Below, piece after piece: positions 1 through 8,986 of a stretch of 64,000 bases of DNA. Location: NCBI GenBank assembly GCA_947497245.1, contig CANMFO010000002.1, forward strand, positions 620,001 through 684,000, read 5' to 3'. A program made the position numbers and the translations under genes. Origin of the DNA: an uncultured Flavobacteriaceae bacterium. GTDB lineage: Bacteria > Bacteroidota > Bacteroidia > Flavobacteriales > Flavobacteriaceae. The number at the start of each line of letters is the position of its first letter. Positions within the stretch are counted from its first letter, which is position 1. Below the pieces are notes generated by a model. The model did not search any database, was not told the DNA's origin, and worked only from the letters and a program-made list of their open reading frames with translations.

Positions 1-185
1 ATGCCTCATCTCGCCCATTGCTCTCGCAATGTCGGACTGAAAATGTCCCCGGACATTTTCTTGATACTCGGTCGTCTTCGGGGTGCTAAGGCGGGAAAGG
101 ATATGGAGGTTTTGAAGGATAAACCATTAATGAAAATAGAAAACTTTGTAGTACAAGGGTTTTCCCATTTTGAAATAGGACCGGA
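1..185. other. Window edge, no supportable gene; 22-bp palindrome at 39-60
   Basis: No complete gene is visible here. An open frame on the plus strand from position 1 has no family resemblance and ends against the neighbouring M20 gene. A minus-strand frame running off the left edge (about 1-130) has protein-like composition but no plausible start, so it could be the tail of a gene remnant. The clearest structure is a palindrome at 39-60, GAAAATGTCC, CC, GGACATTTTC: a 10-bp perfect stem. It has no following T-run, so it is not a convincing terminator. Confidence 0.4.
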
Positions 186-1565
186 TCAATAACTCCTCTT
201 TCCATTTAATCTGGTGTCCGGATGGTTTTCCATGAGATGTTCATACCTCCATTCCGAAGTCTTTTGAGCATGCTCCTGCTTTATTTTATATTGAAGTTTG
301 GGATCGGTAAGGTAGGCCAGGCTGGCATAGGAAATGAGCATAGCTGCTTTCATCATCGCTTCTTTTGCATATTCACTGGAGCCAAACGCACCCCCTTCCC
401 AATTTGACATGGACAGTCCGCTGGGAAGCCAACTCACGACAAACGATATCAATGGCGCATGCCAGCTGACATCACCTATATCACTACCATATCCCTTCAA
501 TACGGACATGTCCCTTTCTTCCCGAAATGGCAATGGATCCGGAAGAAAAGGTCCGATTTTCTTTTGGGCATGTATAAAAATCCTTTCGGCAAGCAAGCTG
601 TCCCTCTTCGATGGACGGTGCCAATCCATCCCGTTCATTATGGAACTGACCAAGCTGTTCCCATTTATCGAGGGGACAAATTCCGCTACCGACCTGTACA
701 CCTTGGTACGGGCCTTACCATTCAAATACGCTACAATCCGCTTGTGGATAGCATTTACCACACTTTGAGAAGTATGCTCCAGCCGAACTTTAAGGTTCAC
801 CGAATCTCCTTTTCTTGCGATATCAAACGATTCATTTGATATTTTCTTTTCAATAACCAAATTTTCTGGAAACTGCACTTTTAAATTATCCAACCACTGG
901 ATAAACGCAATGGATTTCTCCAAAGCCTCCATGGTATCGTCATTCCTGAACGTGATAAAAATGTCGATTATCGCATCCCATTTGGACAAACTTGCGGTGG
1001 TCACGGGAGCAGGATGCCAAAAAAAGGCCAGATCCGTTTGCTCGAAGACCCCTTCCCGTACCATAAATACCCTACCACCTAAACTCCCCTCCGCGGTACT
1101 ATGGACCAACCTTATTTTTGCATTTACTTTTTTGTCCCGAATCAGTCTTTGAATGGCCAGCGCGGCCCCGAGACTGCCCACGGCCAATAGATGGTGTCCG
1201 GCACTGTGTTTCGTCACGGGGAAATCAAAACGGTCGTCCTCTGAAACAATGCCATCCGCATCCGCCTCCGATAAAATATCTATCTGGGGGCCATCGCTCC
1301 CATAACTGGCAATGAACATAGTGGGCAATCCGGCAATTGAATCTTGAATGTCGAACTGATTGTCCCTCAAAATAGTTTTCAATTGATCAACCGTTGAATA
1401 TTCTTTAAAAGTGGGCTCAGACCAATGCCAAATGCTGTCACTTATCGCGAAAAGTAGTGTTTTCCGTTCTTCCAATTCTGTTGATAGCGTTGATTTGAGT
1501 TCAGATAACTGCGCCATGGCAGAAAAATGAAAAATGGATAAAAGTAGCGTCAGTATTGATCTCAT
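186..1565 (-). CDS. M20-family amidohydrolase-like protein (AbgB-like), degenerate metal site
   Basis: Predicted exported protein of 459 aa with an N-terminal signal peptide (residues about 1-18, ending AMA/Q). The body matches the M20 amidohydrolase family related to aminobenzoyl-glutamate hydrolase subunit B: GHHLL near residue 122, a FMVREGVF segment, FWHP, and a C-terminal GDVSW block. Family members use a two-metal site with Cys-Gly-His, Glu-Glu and a late His. Here the Cys of the first motif is Ala (SAGHH), the Glu-Glu pair reads AEG, and the late His of the usual HKGM block appears replaced (EYAKEAM). It may have altered or lost hydrolase activity. Its start overlaps the stop of the upstream sialidase-like gene by 4 bp (ATGA), implying translational coupling. 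The family is clear; the substrate is unknown. Confidence 0.75.
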   Translation of the reverse strand: MRSILTLLLSIFHFSAMAQLSELKSTLSTELEERKTLLFAISDSIWHWSEPTFKEYSTVDQLKTILRDNQFDIQDSIAGLPTMFIASYGSDGPQIDILSEADADGIVSEDDRFDFPVTKHSAGHHLLAVGSLGAALAIQRLIRDKKVNAKIRLVHSTAEGSLGGRVFMVREGVFEQTDLAFFWHPAPVTTASLSKWDAIIDIFITFRNDDTMEALEKSIAFIQWLDNLKVQFPENLVIEKKISNESFDIARKGDSVNLKVRLEHTSQSVVNAIHKRIVAYLNGKARTKVYRSVAEFVPSINGNSLVSSIMNGMDWHRPSKRDSLLAERIFIHAQKKIGPFLPDPLPFREERDMSVLKGYGSDIGDVSWHAPLISFVVSWLPSGLSMSNWEGGAFGSSEYAKEAMMKAAMLISYASLAYLTDPKLQYKIKQEHAQKTSEWRYEHLMENHPDTRLNGKRSY

Positions 1566-2773
1566 GGAAAAAGAATTTTAGCAAAATACGGTTTGAAAGC
1601 ACCATCGGGCGCCGAAGACCATAGTAAGTAAATATGCCCATCCAGATGTCCGATCATTCCGCTGTAATCCCCTCCTTGGGGCCAGGCCCTACCGGCCCAG
1701 CCATTTTCTTCCGTAGGTTTGCTCAAGGGGCCTATATCCAGCTCAAAATCGGTGGTCAGATCGGTCCGTATTGCCGCTAGTTTTTTTTGATACCGGCCCA
1801 GGGCCATTTCTTGGGTATACAGCACAACAAGTTGGTCGCGATAGTACATTGCGGCGTCCAGATTTGTTAATCCATTGTTCGAGACAATTTCCCTGGCAGC
1901 GGTCCAGGTGTGTCCATCCCCCGTAGTTTTGGTCACCATCAGTTTCTTTTTTGCCACATCTGTGAAGAAGTAATAAAGCGTGTTTTCCGGCCCGGACACC
2001 AATATATGGTGCTTCGCGCCCGACAGATCCGTTATCAGGGAGGGCGTGGAAAGCTGTCCGGTTTTTTTATTGTACCTAAGCAACCAACTGGTCATCTGAT
2101 CAAAGGGTTTTGGGGTTTCCGATAGAGCGCTTCCTTTTAGTACCACTGGAACAGCGATATAATTCTTATGTACGACGGGTTTCTTTACACTGAAGTCAGC
2201 GTTGTTGAACAGCTCGTATTTAGAAAGGTTTCCCACATTTTCGGGAATACTGTGATGGTAAACAAACAATTTGCGACCATTCGATTCTTGCTGGGTCGAA
2301 AAGATGTAATAGTCGTTTTCAGTGGAATCAACAACAATGGTGGAATGATCATGTCCAAAACTATTTTCAAGCACAGGACTCCAATTTTCACCATCAAAAC
2401 CATAGGACCGTAAGTGGAATTTTGGACCTTCACTTATCTCTGTGGCGACCAAAAGATCATTTGGCAATACCTGGATCCATGGATCGGCGGCCAATGGGCT
2501 CATTGCTTTGTTGGTTACCTTCCAGGTTTCCCCTTTGTTGTCCGATCCAATGATCGTACTGAAATACGCTGGTCGATCTGAAAGGGGATTTACGGTAAGC
2601 AAGATCCCCGCAAAATGATGGGCAGATCCTTGATCATAGCTGAGCATACTTTCACTGGTGATCAAGCTGTCGGGAAAATCGAGCTTTCTGACAAACTTTA
2701 CTTCCTGTCCTATAGAGACATTAAAAAATAAAAGCAGGGTAGGCCAAGCTATTTTTTTAGTAATTTGTTTCAT
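1562..2773 (-). CDS. Exported BNR/sialidase-like beta-propeller protein
   Basis: 403-aa protein with a signal peptide (hydrophobic residues about 8-22, ending SIGQ). The remainder has the alternating strand pattern of a six-bladed sialidase-type propeller. Asp-box-like turns are visible (SDNKGETWKV near residue 77 and TGDGHTWTAA near residue 285), together with repeated statements of the form YYIFST or YYFFTD. Proteins of this kind bind or cleave sialic acid or other glycans, but the arginine triad of true sialidases cannot be assigned by eye, so activity is open. First gene of a two-gene operon with the M20-like protein. It is divergent from a membrane AraC regulator whose start is only about 30-65 bp away, so that regulator is the obvious candidate controller. 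Confidence 0.6.
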   Translation of the reverse strand: MKQITKKIAWPTLLLFFNVSIGQEVKFVRKLDFPDSLITSESMLSYDQGSAHHFAGILLTVNPLSDRPAYFSTIIGSDNKGETWKVTNKAMSPLAADPWIQVLPNDLLVATEISEGPKFHLRSYGFDGENWSPVLENSFGHDHSTIVVDSTENDYYIFSTQQESNGRKLFVYHHSIPENVGNLSKYELFNNADFSVKKPVVHKNYIAVPVVLKGSALSETPKPFDQMTSWLLRYNKKTGQLSTPSLITDLSGAKHHILVSGPENTLYYFFTDVAKKKLMVTKTTGDGHTWTAAREIVSNNGLTNLDAAMYYRDQLVVLYTQEMALGRYQKKLAAIRTDLTTDFELDIGPLSKPTEENGWAGRAWPQGGDYSGMIGHLDGHIYLLWSSAPDGAFKPYFAKILFP

Positions 2774-2802
2774 GGGCCCATATTACCTCTATAACCCATT
2801 AA

Positions 2803-3852
2803 ATGGGTCCTATTTTTTTATTTAGAACCTCCACGGGAATGATAGAACTTTTTTGGATAAAGAGCCTGATCAGTTTTTTAGTTGTTTGTCTGTGTTCCCT
2901 TTCATGGGCGATCCTAATTACACACAAGAAGGAAAAATTGGTCAGAAGATGGCGACTTCCCCTTGCAGTCTGGACCATCCTATACCTATTGGCATTCCTG
3001 AGGTTCACTACTTGGATTTACGAGAGCGGCCCCTATATTGATGCGATGTACAACAGCGGCCTATCGCTGACATTTCTATTGGGGCCATTGGTACACATGG
3101 CATTTAGCAGAAGCAGAAAGAGAACTGTAACCGTACTCAATTCCATTGTATTCCTATCCGCTTTTGTTTTCACATGGTTGTACAAGGCGGGGTCGCTGTA
3201 CATCCTTTTATCGCTTTTGTACAGTACTGCATATTTCCGCTGGATTTTATTCGGTCCGAAGCATGGTTCGCTGACCCTAGCAGGGAGGCGGTTCCTAAAT
3301 AGGGTTCTATCGCTATGGATTATCGCCTTTTTGATCCAATGTTTGGAATTGGTCCTATGGGCACAATGGGGCCTTATAGCGGAGGAAACGGCTTGGATGT
3401 TGTATATCGTCTCGAACCTTTTTCTGTGCTCCTCGTTTCTTTTTCTCACCTACAACTTCGGTATGAAGCACTTTGAATTTGAAAAAAAGACCCAACCCAA
3501 GCTTCCCGATGGCATCGAGGACCTCTTGAACAAAGATCTGATCCCGTATTTGAGAAAACCCGAGGTATACTCCAATCCCCTAATTGATCTAAAACGGGTC
3601 GCGAAAGACCTGAATGTCTCACCGCACCATATTTCAACATTCCTTAACCATCATTACGGAAAGGGGTTTGTTTCGATCATAAACGATCAAAGAATAGATG
3701 AGGTCATTGAAAAATTGGAAGACCCGGGGACTAGGAATACGAGTATCCAGGACATCTACTTCTCCGTGGGTTTCAATGCCAAATCAACATTCATTGCCGC
3801 TTTTAAAAAGAAAACAGGGGTAACCCCATCAACGTATAGAAAAAACCATTGA
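2803..3852 (+). CDS. Membrane-anchored AraC-family transcriptional regulator
   Basis: 349 aa. The N-terminal half is strongly hydrophobic, with six to seven membrane spans between about residues 13 and 220. It is followed by a charged linker and an AraC-type double helix-turn-helix (about residues 250-349): VAKDLNVSPHHISTFLN, the DQRIDEVIEKL helix, and the hallmark GFNAKSTFIAAFKKKTGVTPSTYRK. Such regulators are common in Flavobacteriia and sense a signal at the inner membrane. Two starts are possible, ATG 2803 and ATG 2839 (MIELFWIK); the second leaves a more usual intergenic space to the divergent sialidase-like gene. Likely controls the divergent operon (inference). Confidence 0.85.
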   Translation: MGPIFLFRTSTGMIELFWIKSLISFLVVCLCSLSWAILITHKKEKLVRRWRLPLAVWTILYLLAFLRFTTWIYESGPYIDAMYNSGLSLTFLLGPLVHMAFSRSRKRTVTVLNSIVFLSAFVFTWLYKAGSLYILLSLLYSTAYFRWILFGPKHGSLTLAGRRFLNRVLSLWIIAFLIQCLELVLWAQWGLIAEETAWMLYIVSNLFLCSSFLFLTYNFGMKHFEFEKKTQPKLPDGIEDLLNKDLIPYLRKPEVYSNPLIDLKRVAKDLNVSPHHISTFLNHHYGKGFVSIINDQRIDEVIEKLEDPGTRNTSIQDIYFSVGFNAKSTFIAAFKKKTGVTPSTYRKNH

Positions 3853-4305
3853 CTCCAACAGACTAAAGATCAAAGGTTCTACAGTACGCTGGATTTATAG
3901 GTTCCCGATGATTTGTGTCCCAATGTGAATATACGTTTTGGTGCGTTCCCCATGCTTGGGAAATGGATATAAAGCGTATGGCCTAGGAAGACGTGCCTTC
4001 TTTTGAAAGGGGATTAAGGCCAGCTTGCTCCTTCGTTAAAAGGTTTACCCGATGTTTTTTTGACTCTTGGTGGGCTCCGAGATTTGAAGGTGGGGGAGGG
4101 TTTGGAGGTTTTTGAAGGAGAAGTTGAAAAAATATAATGTATAAAATCTAAAATTTTATCCATCAGTCATTCAGCAATTTTTAATACAAAGAATGGAAAC
4201 AATTACCTACTAGCATTCGTTTAAAGTTACCTCACCGGTGATTTCGCCCACTGTCCACCCCCTAATTGTTCACGATCAACACCCATTCTTCCCACGTATT
4301 CCCCT

Positions 4306-4339
4306 ATACGCCCGAATGTTACATCGGTTTTTCTTTCCG
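4306..4339. repeat. Diverged dispersed repeat, copy 1 (partner at 14993-15026)
   Basis: A 34-bp block shared with 14993-15026 with three mismatches; weaker similarity continues for roughly 30-40 bp on both sides. On the minus strand both copies can be read as GKKN..NIRAY.G, which suggests a decayed coding sequence rather than a regulatory site. It lies in the gene-free stretch 3853-4431, where nothing else was recognised. About 90 bp downstream a plus-strand gene begins, as also happens about 110 bp after copy 2. Confidence 0.55.
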
Positions 4340-4431
4340 ATTATTTTATCTGCAGCTTTATGGGGTGTAACAGGGTCCGTCCCGCCGGTAAAGGATAACC
4401 TACGTCTTGGACGGATTAAAACATAATTGGG

Positions 4432-4896
4432 ATGTTATCAAAGAAAGCAGTGTCACTATACGATTCCATAAACTTTTATGCCCGCTATAAGGCGTTGAGC
4501 AAAGATTTCCGTAGGGAAGAATATCTTAACAAGACAGACAAAAAAGAAGTAATCGAACTTCTGAAAGTCCTAGGGTATTCCGCAAAGTATTTCACCGGGG
4601 AACAGTTCTACCAGATCTTGGAAGAAGATGAAACGTATGAGTACTATTTTCATCTGTCGGTAAAATATGGAGTATGTGAGCTTATTTTTGGAGCTACCAA
4701 CAAAAAGACCCAAGAACATGTAGGAGATACTGCTGCGGCAATCTGCAAGGATATTGAACTGACCAAGGGTCAAGTTGCCGATGACGATATTCAGAAGGCA
4801 TCGTTTGGTTCTTATGCAGAACTCACTGAAATCTTGAAAAGGGCCTTTGGTATGTACGAGGATTTTAAGGAAGCGGTTGTCATAAATAAGATATGA
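4432..4896 (+). CDS. Hypothetical protein, 154 aa
   Basis: Not recognised. A soluble, acidic, mostly helical protein without signal peptide or membrane span. It begins MLSKKAVSLYDSINFYARYK and has a central segment rich in Tyr, Phe and Glu (EEDETYEYYFHLSVKYG). Composition and size resemble small immunity or antitoxin-type proteins of Bacteroidota, but no family can be assigned. It stands alone between decayed repeats, with no partner gene. Codon use looks normal for the region and the frame is intact, which favours a real gene. Confidence 0.55.
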   Translation: MLSKKAVSLYDSINFYARYKALSKDFRREEYLNKTDKKEVIELLKVLGYSAKYFTGEQFYQILEEDETYEYYFHLSVKYGVCELIFGATNKKTQEHVGDTAAAICKDIELTKGQVADDDIQKASFGSYAELTEILKRAFGMYEDFKEAVVINKI

Positions 4897-5504
4897 GCCG
4901 AAATATGGGAAGTCTATCAACAACCCGGCCTAAGCGTCCCGATGGCTATTGGGATGGCCAAACAATCCTCCTGCACAGAATACAGTGGAATTAAAGAAGA
5001 AGCTGTAAAACAATATCTGGAGCAGGTATCGTACTATTTGGCGCTGTTTATAGGTCCGAATTGGAGATATTGGCACATGACAGATCATTCAGCAAATCCT
5101 TTTTCAAAAACTTTCCAAAACAGGAAGTCAGCTATTCGGTGAGCAGAAGAACATAAAGGCAAGGAAATCCCAATAAAATCTATCACTTGAGACTTAGGTT
5201 CTGGTCTTTATAGGTCTATACCTATTGCACTCCTCTTTAAACCAATGTTATTCTTTCGGATTGGATATCTTCCGCGGAGCATAGCCCTGACCAAGAAAAT
5301 AAATGCGATTTCTAAAAGCTATGATTTATTTGGACCATCATCTTAACAAATGGTATTTTAAAAGTGTCCCATAAACCGTGGGTTAACGATACTACTAAAA
5401 GAGACCAAGAATGTGACTTTCTAATTCAATGTTTTCTTTATTTAACAAACTGTCCTTTAAAAACAGCCTTTTTAAAAAACTCTAAATCCAATCTCTTGCA
5501 ACTT
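4897..5504. other. Gene-poor stretch with a second diverged repeat (about 5128-5225)
   Basis: No intact gene. A 66-codon plus frame at 4942-5142 has no family resemblance. About 95 bp at 5128-5225 are recognisably related to 21912-22007; the best-conserved part is GGTTCTGGTCTTTATA against GGTCCTGGTCTTTATA. Reading the minus strand, both copies contain HRI(A/G)D followed by a hydrophobic stretch, so this is probably a remnant of a duplicated gene. 5226-5504 is AT-rich with nothing recognisable. Confidence 0.4.
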
Positions 5505-6257
5505 TCATAACCAACCTGAATTTTTACATTTCCTATAAGCTTCCATTGCAGTTTTAGTTCCCATTTTGTCAATGATATTTCTTCTATGTGTGTCTACAGT
5601 ATGAACACTGATGTAGAGCTTTGATGCAATGACTCGACTAGTAAATCCCTCTCTAAGTAAACAAAGAATTTCTTTCTCCCTCTTTGTCAAAATGCACTCA
5701 TGATCGAGTCCTGACTTATACATTTGATAAAACTTTTCCTTATTGGGCCCGTCATATTCATAACCAAAATGCTGAAATGAAGTTAAGCCGGTCATGTCAA
5801 TAAGCTTGCCGAGGGTATAACGCATTGCTCCAGCAGAGTCATACACCAAGCCTGTAGTGCATTTTAACAAAACCCTCCCATCAAATGTCTTGTACAAACA
5901 CTTGAAAACATCTTTTTCAGTTTGTACACCTGTGGACTTATTGAAAGCTGTCCTTAAATTGGTCATCACCCAATGGTGGAGAGCAGATGTATTGGATTCA
6001 TCCACATGATCATATAATACGGATAAATCATTTTTGTTTTTTCGTTCTATCCCAATGATTTGGTTGAAATTTTCCGAAAGGGATTCCAGTTGTGCCCGCT
6101 TGCAGTCAATGACATACAATGTCTCATTTGGAAATATGTGGTACTTATCCAAAAGATAATCAATGTCCGGCTGTGTATTCAACTCACCATAGGACTGATT
6201 TAGATGATAGTGAATTATATCTTTCTTCCAGGTTTGAATGGAGTCAGAATGTCTCAT
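5505..6257 (-). CDS. LuxR-type regulator with N-terminal PAS-like sensor domain
   Basis: 250 aa. The C-terminal 65 residues are a LuxR/GerE helix-turn-helix: LTKREKEILCLLREGFTSR, VIASKLYISVHTVDTHRRNI, DKMGTKTA. The N-terminal about 180 residues look like a PAS-type ligand or partner domain (YVIDCKRAQLESLSENFNQIIG; LLKCTTGLVYDSAGAMRYTLGKLIDMTGL). No receiver-domain aspartates are visible, so it is probably not a phosphorylated response regulator. This architecture is common in Flavobacteriia as a stand-alone regulator. It is divergent from the NmrA-like gene with 93 bp between starts, so that gene is the likely target (inference). Confidence 0.82.
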   Translation of the reverse strand: MRHSDSIQTWKKDIIHYHLNQSYGELNTQPDIDYLLDKYHIFPNETLYVIDCKRAQLESLSENFNQIIGIERKNKNDLSVLYDHVDESNTSALHHWVMTNLRTAFNKSTGVQTEKDVFKCLYKTFDGRVLLKCTTGLVYDSAGAMRYTLGKLIDMTGLTSFQHFGYEYDGPNKEKFYQMYKSGLDHECILTKREKEILCLLREGFTSRVIASKLYISVHTVDTHRRNIIDKMGTKTAMEAYRKCKNSGWL

Positions 6258-6350
6258 GTCTTCTAATTTAGAGCTTTCTCTAGTTCCCTAAAATACTCAT
6301 TATTGAGTATTTACAATTCAATTTTGTTCTCTTAAATTTGAATTCAATGA

Positions 6351-7268
6351 ATGTTTACAAAACCATGTACGATGAAAAATGTCCTAGTTGTTGGTGCCAC
6401 AGGTAATCTTGGACCACATATAGTAAAGGCCCTAGTTAAAAATGGTCATCACGTATCGGCATTAATGCGATCGAAGACCATAGCTGATATTTCCAAAACC
6501 CAACCGCTCACTGATCAAGGTGTGCAACTCTTGGAAGGTAGTTTTGAAGACTACGATAGTCTAATAAGAGCTTGCCATAAGAAGGACGTGGTCATCTCTT
6601 GTGCAGGAGGAGATCAAATCTTGAATCAAATCCACTTGGCCAGGGCGGCTCGGGATACCGGTGTAGAAAGATTTATTCCAAGTGAATTTGGCATAGATCC
6701 ATATGTTGCGGAAAAGGGATCCTGTGATTTGTTCGACGCTAAGGCCGCGGTACAAGAACAAATAAAAGAAACGGGCATTGGATTCACCCCTATCTATACC
6801 AATGGTTTTATGGAATTTTGGGCTACTGGACTGGGTGAACTTGGAGCTCTTTCCCCACCAAATCGTGTAAAGGTTTTTGGGGATGGCCATATGTCTGCAT
6901 ATATGACGGCTTTGTCCGACATCGGACAATATACCGCCGCAATTGTGAAAGACCCGGGAACAATAAATAAGGAAGTCCTAATATCTACTACAAGTTCTAC
7001 TCAGAACGAGGTGATTTCTTTATGGGAGGACATCAGTGGCAAAACAGTGGAAAAAGAATTTGTTTCTTCTGATCAATTGGATGGGATCATTGACTCGTCA
7101 ACCTCTCCAGACAGCATGTTGACCAAAATATTCACTCAATTACATCGCTCCGTTTGGATTAAAGGGGAGGCAAATAAAGAAAGGGATGGGGTACTGAATG
7201 CAGTGTCTAGGTATTCGGGTATTCAACCGGTGAGTTTGAAAGCATATTTGACTAATTTCATAAGTTAA
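6351..7268 (+). CDS. NmrA-like NAD(P)-binding protein (isoflavone reductase-like)
   Basis: 305-aa atypical short-chain dehydrogenase. The Rossmann glycine motif GATGNLG follows the first strand (KNVLVVGATGNLGPH), with DVVISCAGGDQ at the fourth strand and a conserved RFIPSEFGIDP block typical of isoflavone reductase/NmrA proteins. The family either reduces small molecules with NADPH or senses NAD(P) redox state; the substrate here is unknown. The first Met may be ATG 6351 or, more typically for the family, ATG 6372 directly before KNVLVVGAT. The divergent LuxR/PAS regulator is the likely controller. Confidence 0.85.
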   Translation: MFTKPCTMKNVLVVGATGNLGPHIVKALVKNGHHVSALMRSKTIADISKTQPLTDQGVQLLEGSFEDYDSLIRACHKKDVVISCAGGDQILNQIHLARAARDTGVERFIPSEFGIDPYVAEKGSCDLFDAKAAVQEQIKETGIGFTPIYTNGFMEFWATGLGELGALSPPNRVKVFGDGHMSAYMTALSDIGQYTAAIVKDPGTINKEVLISTTSSTQNEVISLWEDISGKTVEKEFVSSDQLDGIIDSSTSPDSMLTKIFTQLHRSVWIKGEANKERDGVLNAVSRYSGIQPVSLKAYLTNFIS

Positions 7269-7401
7269 GGGCTACCGCCCATTCATCTCAAACCATTTCC
7301 TAGTCTCAAATGTAGAGTTGCGGTATGCGAATAAAAATTTATAACAAGGAACATCAAAAGCTGTGGGGGCCAGATAAAATGCGCGGACCGCTGTAGGCAA
7401 T

Positions 7402-8382
7402 TTGTCAAAAGTAATCCTATCAAATATAAAACGAAGACAATTCATACAGGATAGTGCCAAAATATTAGCGGCGATTCCTTTAATGAGCTTTCACTCCAAC
7501 CCAATTATTTGGACTATGAATTCAGAAGTATATAGATGTAAAATAGGAGACTTTGACTGTACAATATTCAAAGATTTTATGTTCAAGTACCAAGCCAAGG
7601 ACTTTTTCATAAACGCGGACAAAAAGGAATTGGACGAATCCCTATTAAAATACAACGTACCACCGGATAACATTCCATCGCCATTTATAGCAATGCTGCT
7701 TCAAGACGGGGATAGAAAAATATTGATAGATGCAGGCATAGGGTATTCAGAAGAACCCATTGTTTTTAGGGGTAAAGAATATTTTTGGAAAGGTCAATTA
7801 AATTATCTGTTGGGAAAGGAAAATGTTAATCCAAGTGAAATTACAGATGTTGTGATTACACATTTTCACCCTGACCATATCGGTGGAGTTTTTTCAAGTG
7901 ATAACCAATTGGTTTTTCCTAATGCGACCTTTCATATGCATCAAAACGAATGGGATTATTGGCACTCTTCTAAATCGGACTACCAACCACCATTGTTCAA
8001 ATTTTTCATTGAAAAAAATATCACCCCACTGAAAAACAAAAGCATAAATTTAATCAAGGATGATTATCAGGGGTTGGGCAAGGACATAACTTCTGTAAAT
8101 GCCGAAGGGCACACTGATGGGCAAATAGCATTGATAATCGGGAATAAAAATGACCAATTACTTTATATATCCGACGCCTTTCTACATCCTATTCATATTG
8201 AAAAAATGAACTGGCAAACTAACTATGATCTAGACCATGAAAAAGCAAAAAATACAAGACTGAAACTATTGGATCTTGCCTATAAAGAAGGAATGAAGAT
8301 TAACGCATTTCATTTTGATTTTCCCGGTATTGGAACGGCACAGAAGGAAAATCTGAATTGGAAATGGGTTTATGAAGAATAA
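7402..8382 (+). CDS. Metallo-beta-lactamase-fold hydrolase, probably exported
   Basis: 326 aa from a TTG start. Early residues contain KRRQFIQDSAKILAAIPLM, which resembles a twin-arginine (Tat) leader. The mature part has the MBL metal signature THFHPDHIGG (His154, His156, Asp158, His159), a later EGHTDGQ (third ligand) and YISDAFLHP (bridging Asp), and a C-terminal AFHFDFPG. This pattern fits the quorum-quenching lactonase/alkylsulfatase-like MBL group; the substrate is not predictable. An in-frame ATG downstream (MSFHSN) would remove the leader, so the non-ATG start is preferred. No obvious operon partner. Confidence 0.82.
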   Translation: MSKVILSNIKRRQFIQDSAKILAAIPLMSFHSNPIIWTMNSEVYRCKIGDFDCTIFKDFMFKYQAKDFFINADKKELDESLLKYNVPPDNIPSPFIAMLLQDGDRKILIDAGIGYSEEPIVFRGKEYFWKGQLNYLLGKENVNPSEITDVVITHFHPDHIGGVFSSDNQLVFPNATFHMHQNEWDYWHSSKSDYQPPLFKFFIEKNITPLKNKSINLIKDDYQGLGKDITSVNAEGHTDGQIALIIGNKNDQLLYISDAFLHPIHIEKMNWQTNYDLDHEKAKNTRLKLLDLAYKEGMKINAFHFDFPGIGTAQKENLNWKWVYEE

Positions 8383-8986
8383 AACTGCCTAAAGCAATAA
8401 ATAAAATCAGTGCTTAGGCGGCTACCAATTTGCAACTGCTTGCATACTTTGTTATGGCGGCTTTTACAAATGGAAAATTCGCGCACAAAGCCGCACTAAT
8501 CTTATACGAACCGTTCCAAAATACAAATAAAAGCAAGTCCCATAAAACGAACGTTTTCCAGGGCAAATTATACCAATAACTAAGGTTAATCATCCCACTT
8601 ATTTATGGACTTTCTGAAGTTCTTCATCTGGCCCTTTTGGAAACCACTTGGATTCCCTGGTTCAAATTTTTTATTCTTCCCGTACTTATAGGGCCGATCT
8701 ATTTGTCGACCACAAACCGTATCATTCGAAAATATGGCTTTTGAACATTGTTTGGAACTGTAAATTTATTGGACATTCAATGTATAGGAATTTGACATGT
8801 GCTTTTCCATTCGGATAGAATGCATTCTTAAAATCATTGATTTTTAACTATATATGTTTTAGGTATAAATTTGGCAATGGAAACACGGAACGCTATTGCC
8901 GTAATCAAAATTGTGGGCATTTATGTCAAATGTTTACCGCACTTAAAAATTCCGAAAACCAAAAGAGTTAAATAAAACAAATTGTT
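8383..8986. other. Gene-free 600 bp with a GC-rich hairpin (8457-8494)
   Basis: No gene. An inverted repeat GCGGCTTT (8457-8464) / AAAGCCGC (8487-8494) with a 22-nt loop stands out of AT-rich DNA, followed by GAACCGTT-like sequence. It could terminate the upstream MBL gene weakly, though there is no T-run, or could be a cassette-end-like remnant. A motif AACGAACGTTTT at 8546-8557 recurs in other intergenic regions of the 8-18 kb part. The right end carries the probable promoter of the next gene. Confidence 0.4.
8866..8873 (+). promoter_or_regulatory. Probable Bacteroidota -7 box (TAAATTTG) of the zincin lipoprotein gene
   Basis: TAAATTTG matches the Bacteroidota housekeeping -7 consensus TAnnTTTG exactly. 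It lies 113 bp before the ATG at 8987 in AT-rich DNA. A clean -33 TTG at the usual about 19-bp spacing is not present (only a T-run at about 8841-8845; the nearest TTG, 8837-8839, is 26 bp away), so this is a moderate-confidence call. Confidence 0.4.

Noticed and set aside
39-60. Palindrome as a rho-independent terminator
   Set aside because: Stem is symmetric but no T-run follows on either strand.
1-192. 63-codon plus frame at the window start
   Set aside because: No family match, passes through a palindrome, and overlaps the end of the M20 gene.
4238-4426. 62-codon plus frame
   Set aside because: Falls across the decayed repeat, whose better reading is on the minus strand; no protein features.
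4942-5142. 66-codon plus frame
   Set aside because: No family resemblance, no ribosome site, overlaps the diverged repeat.
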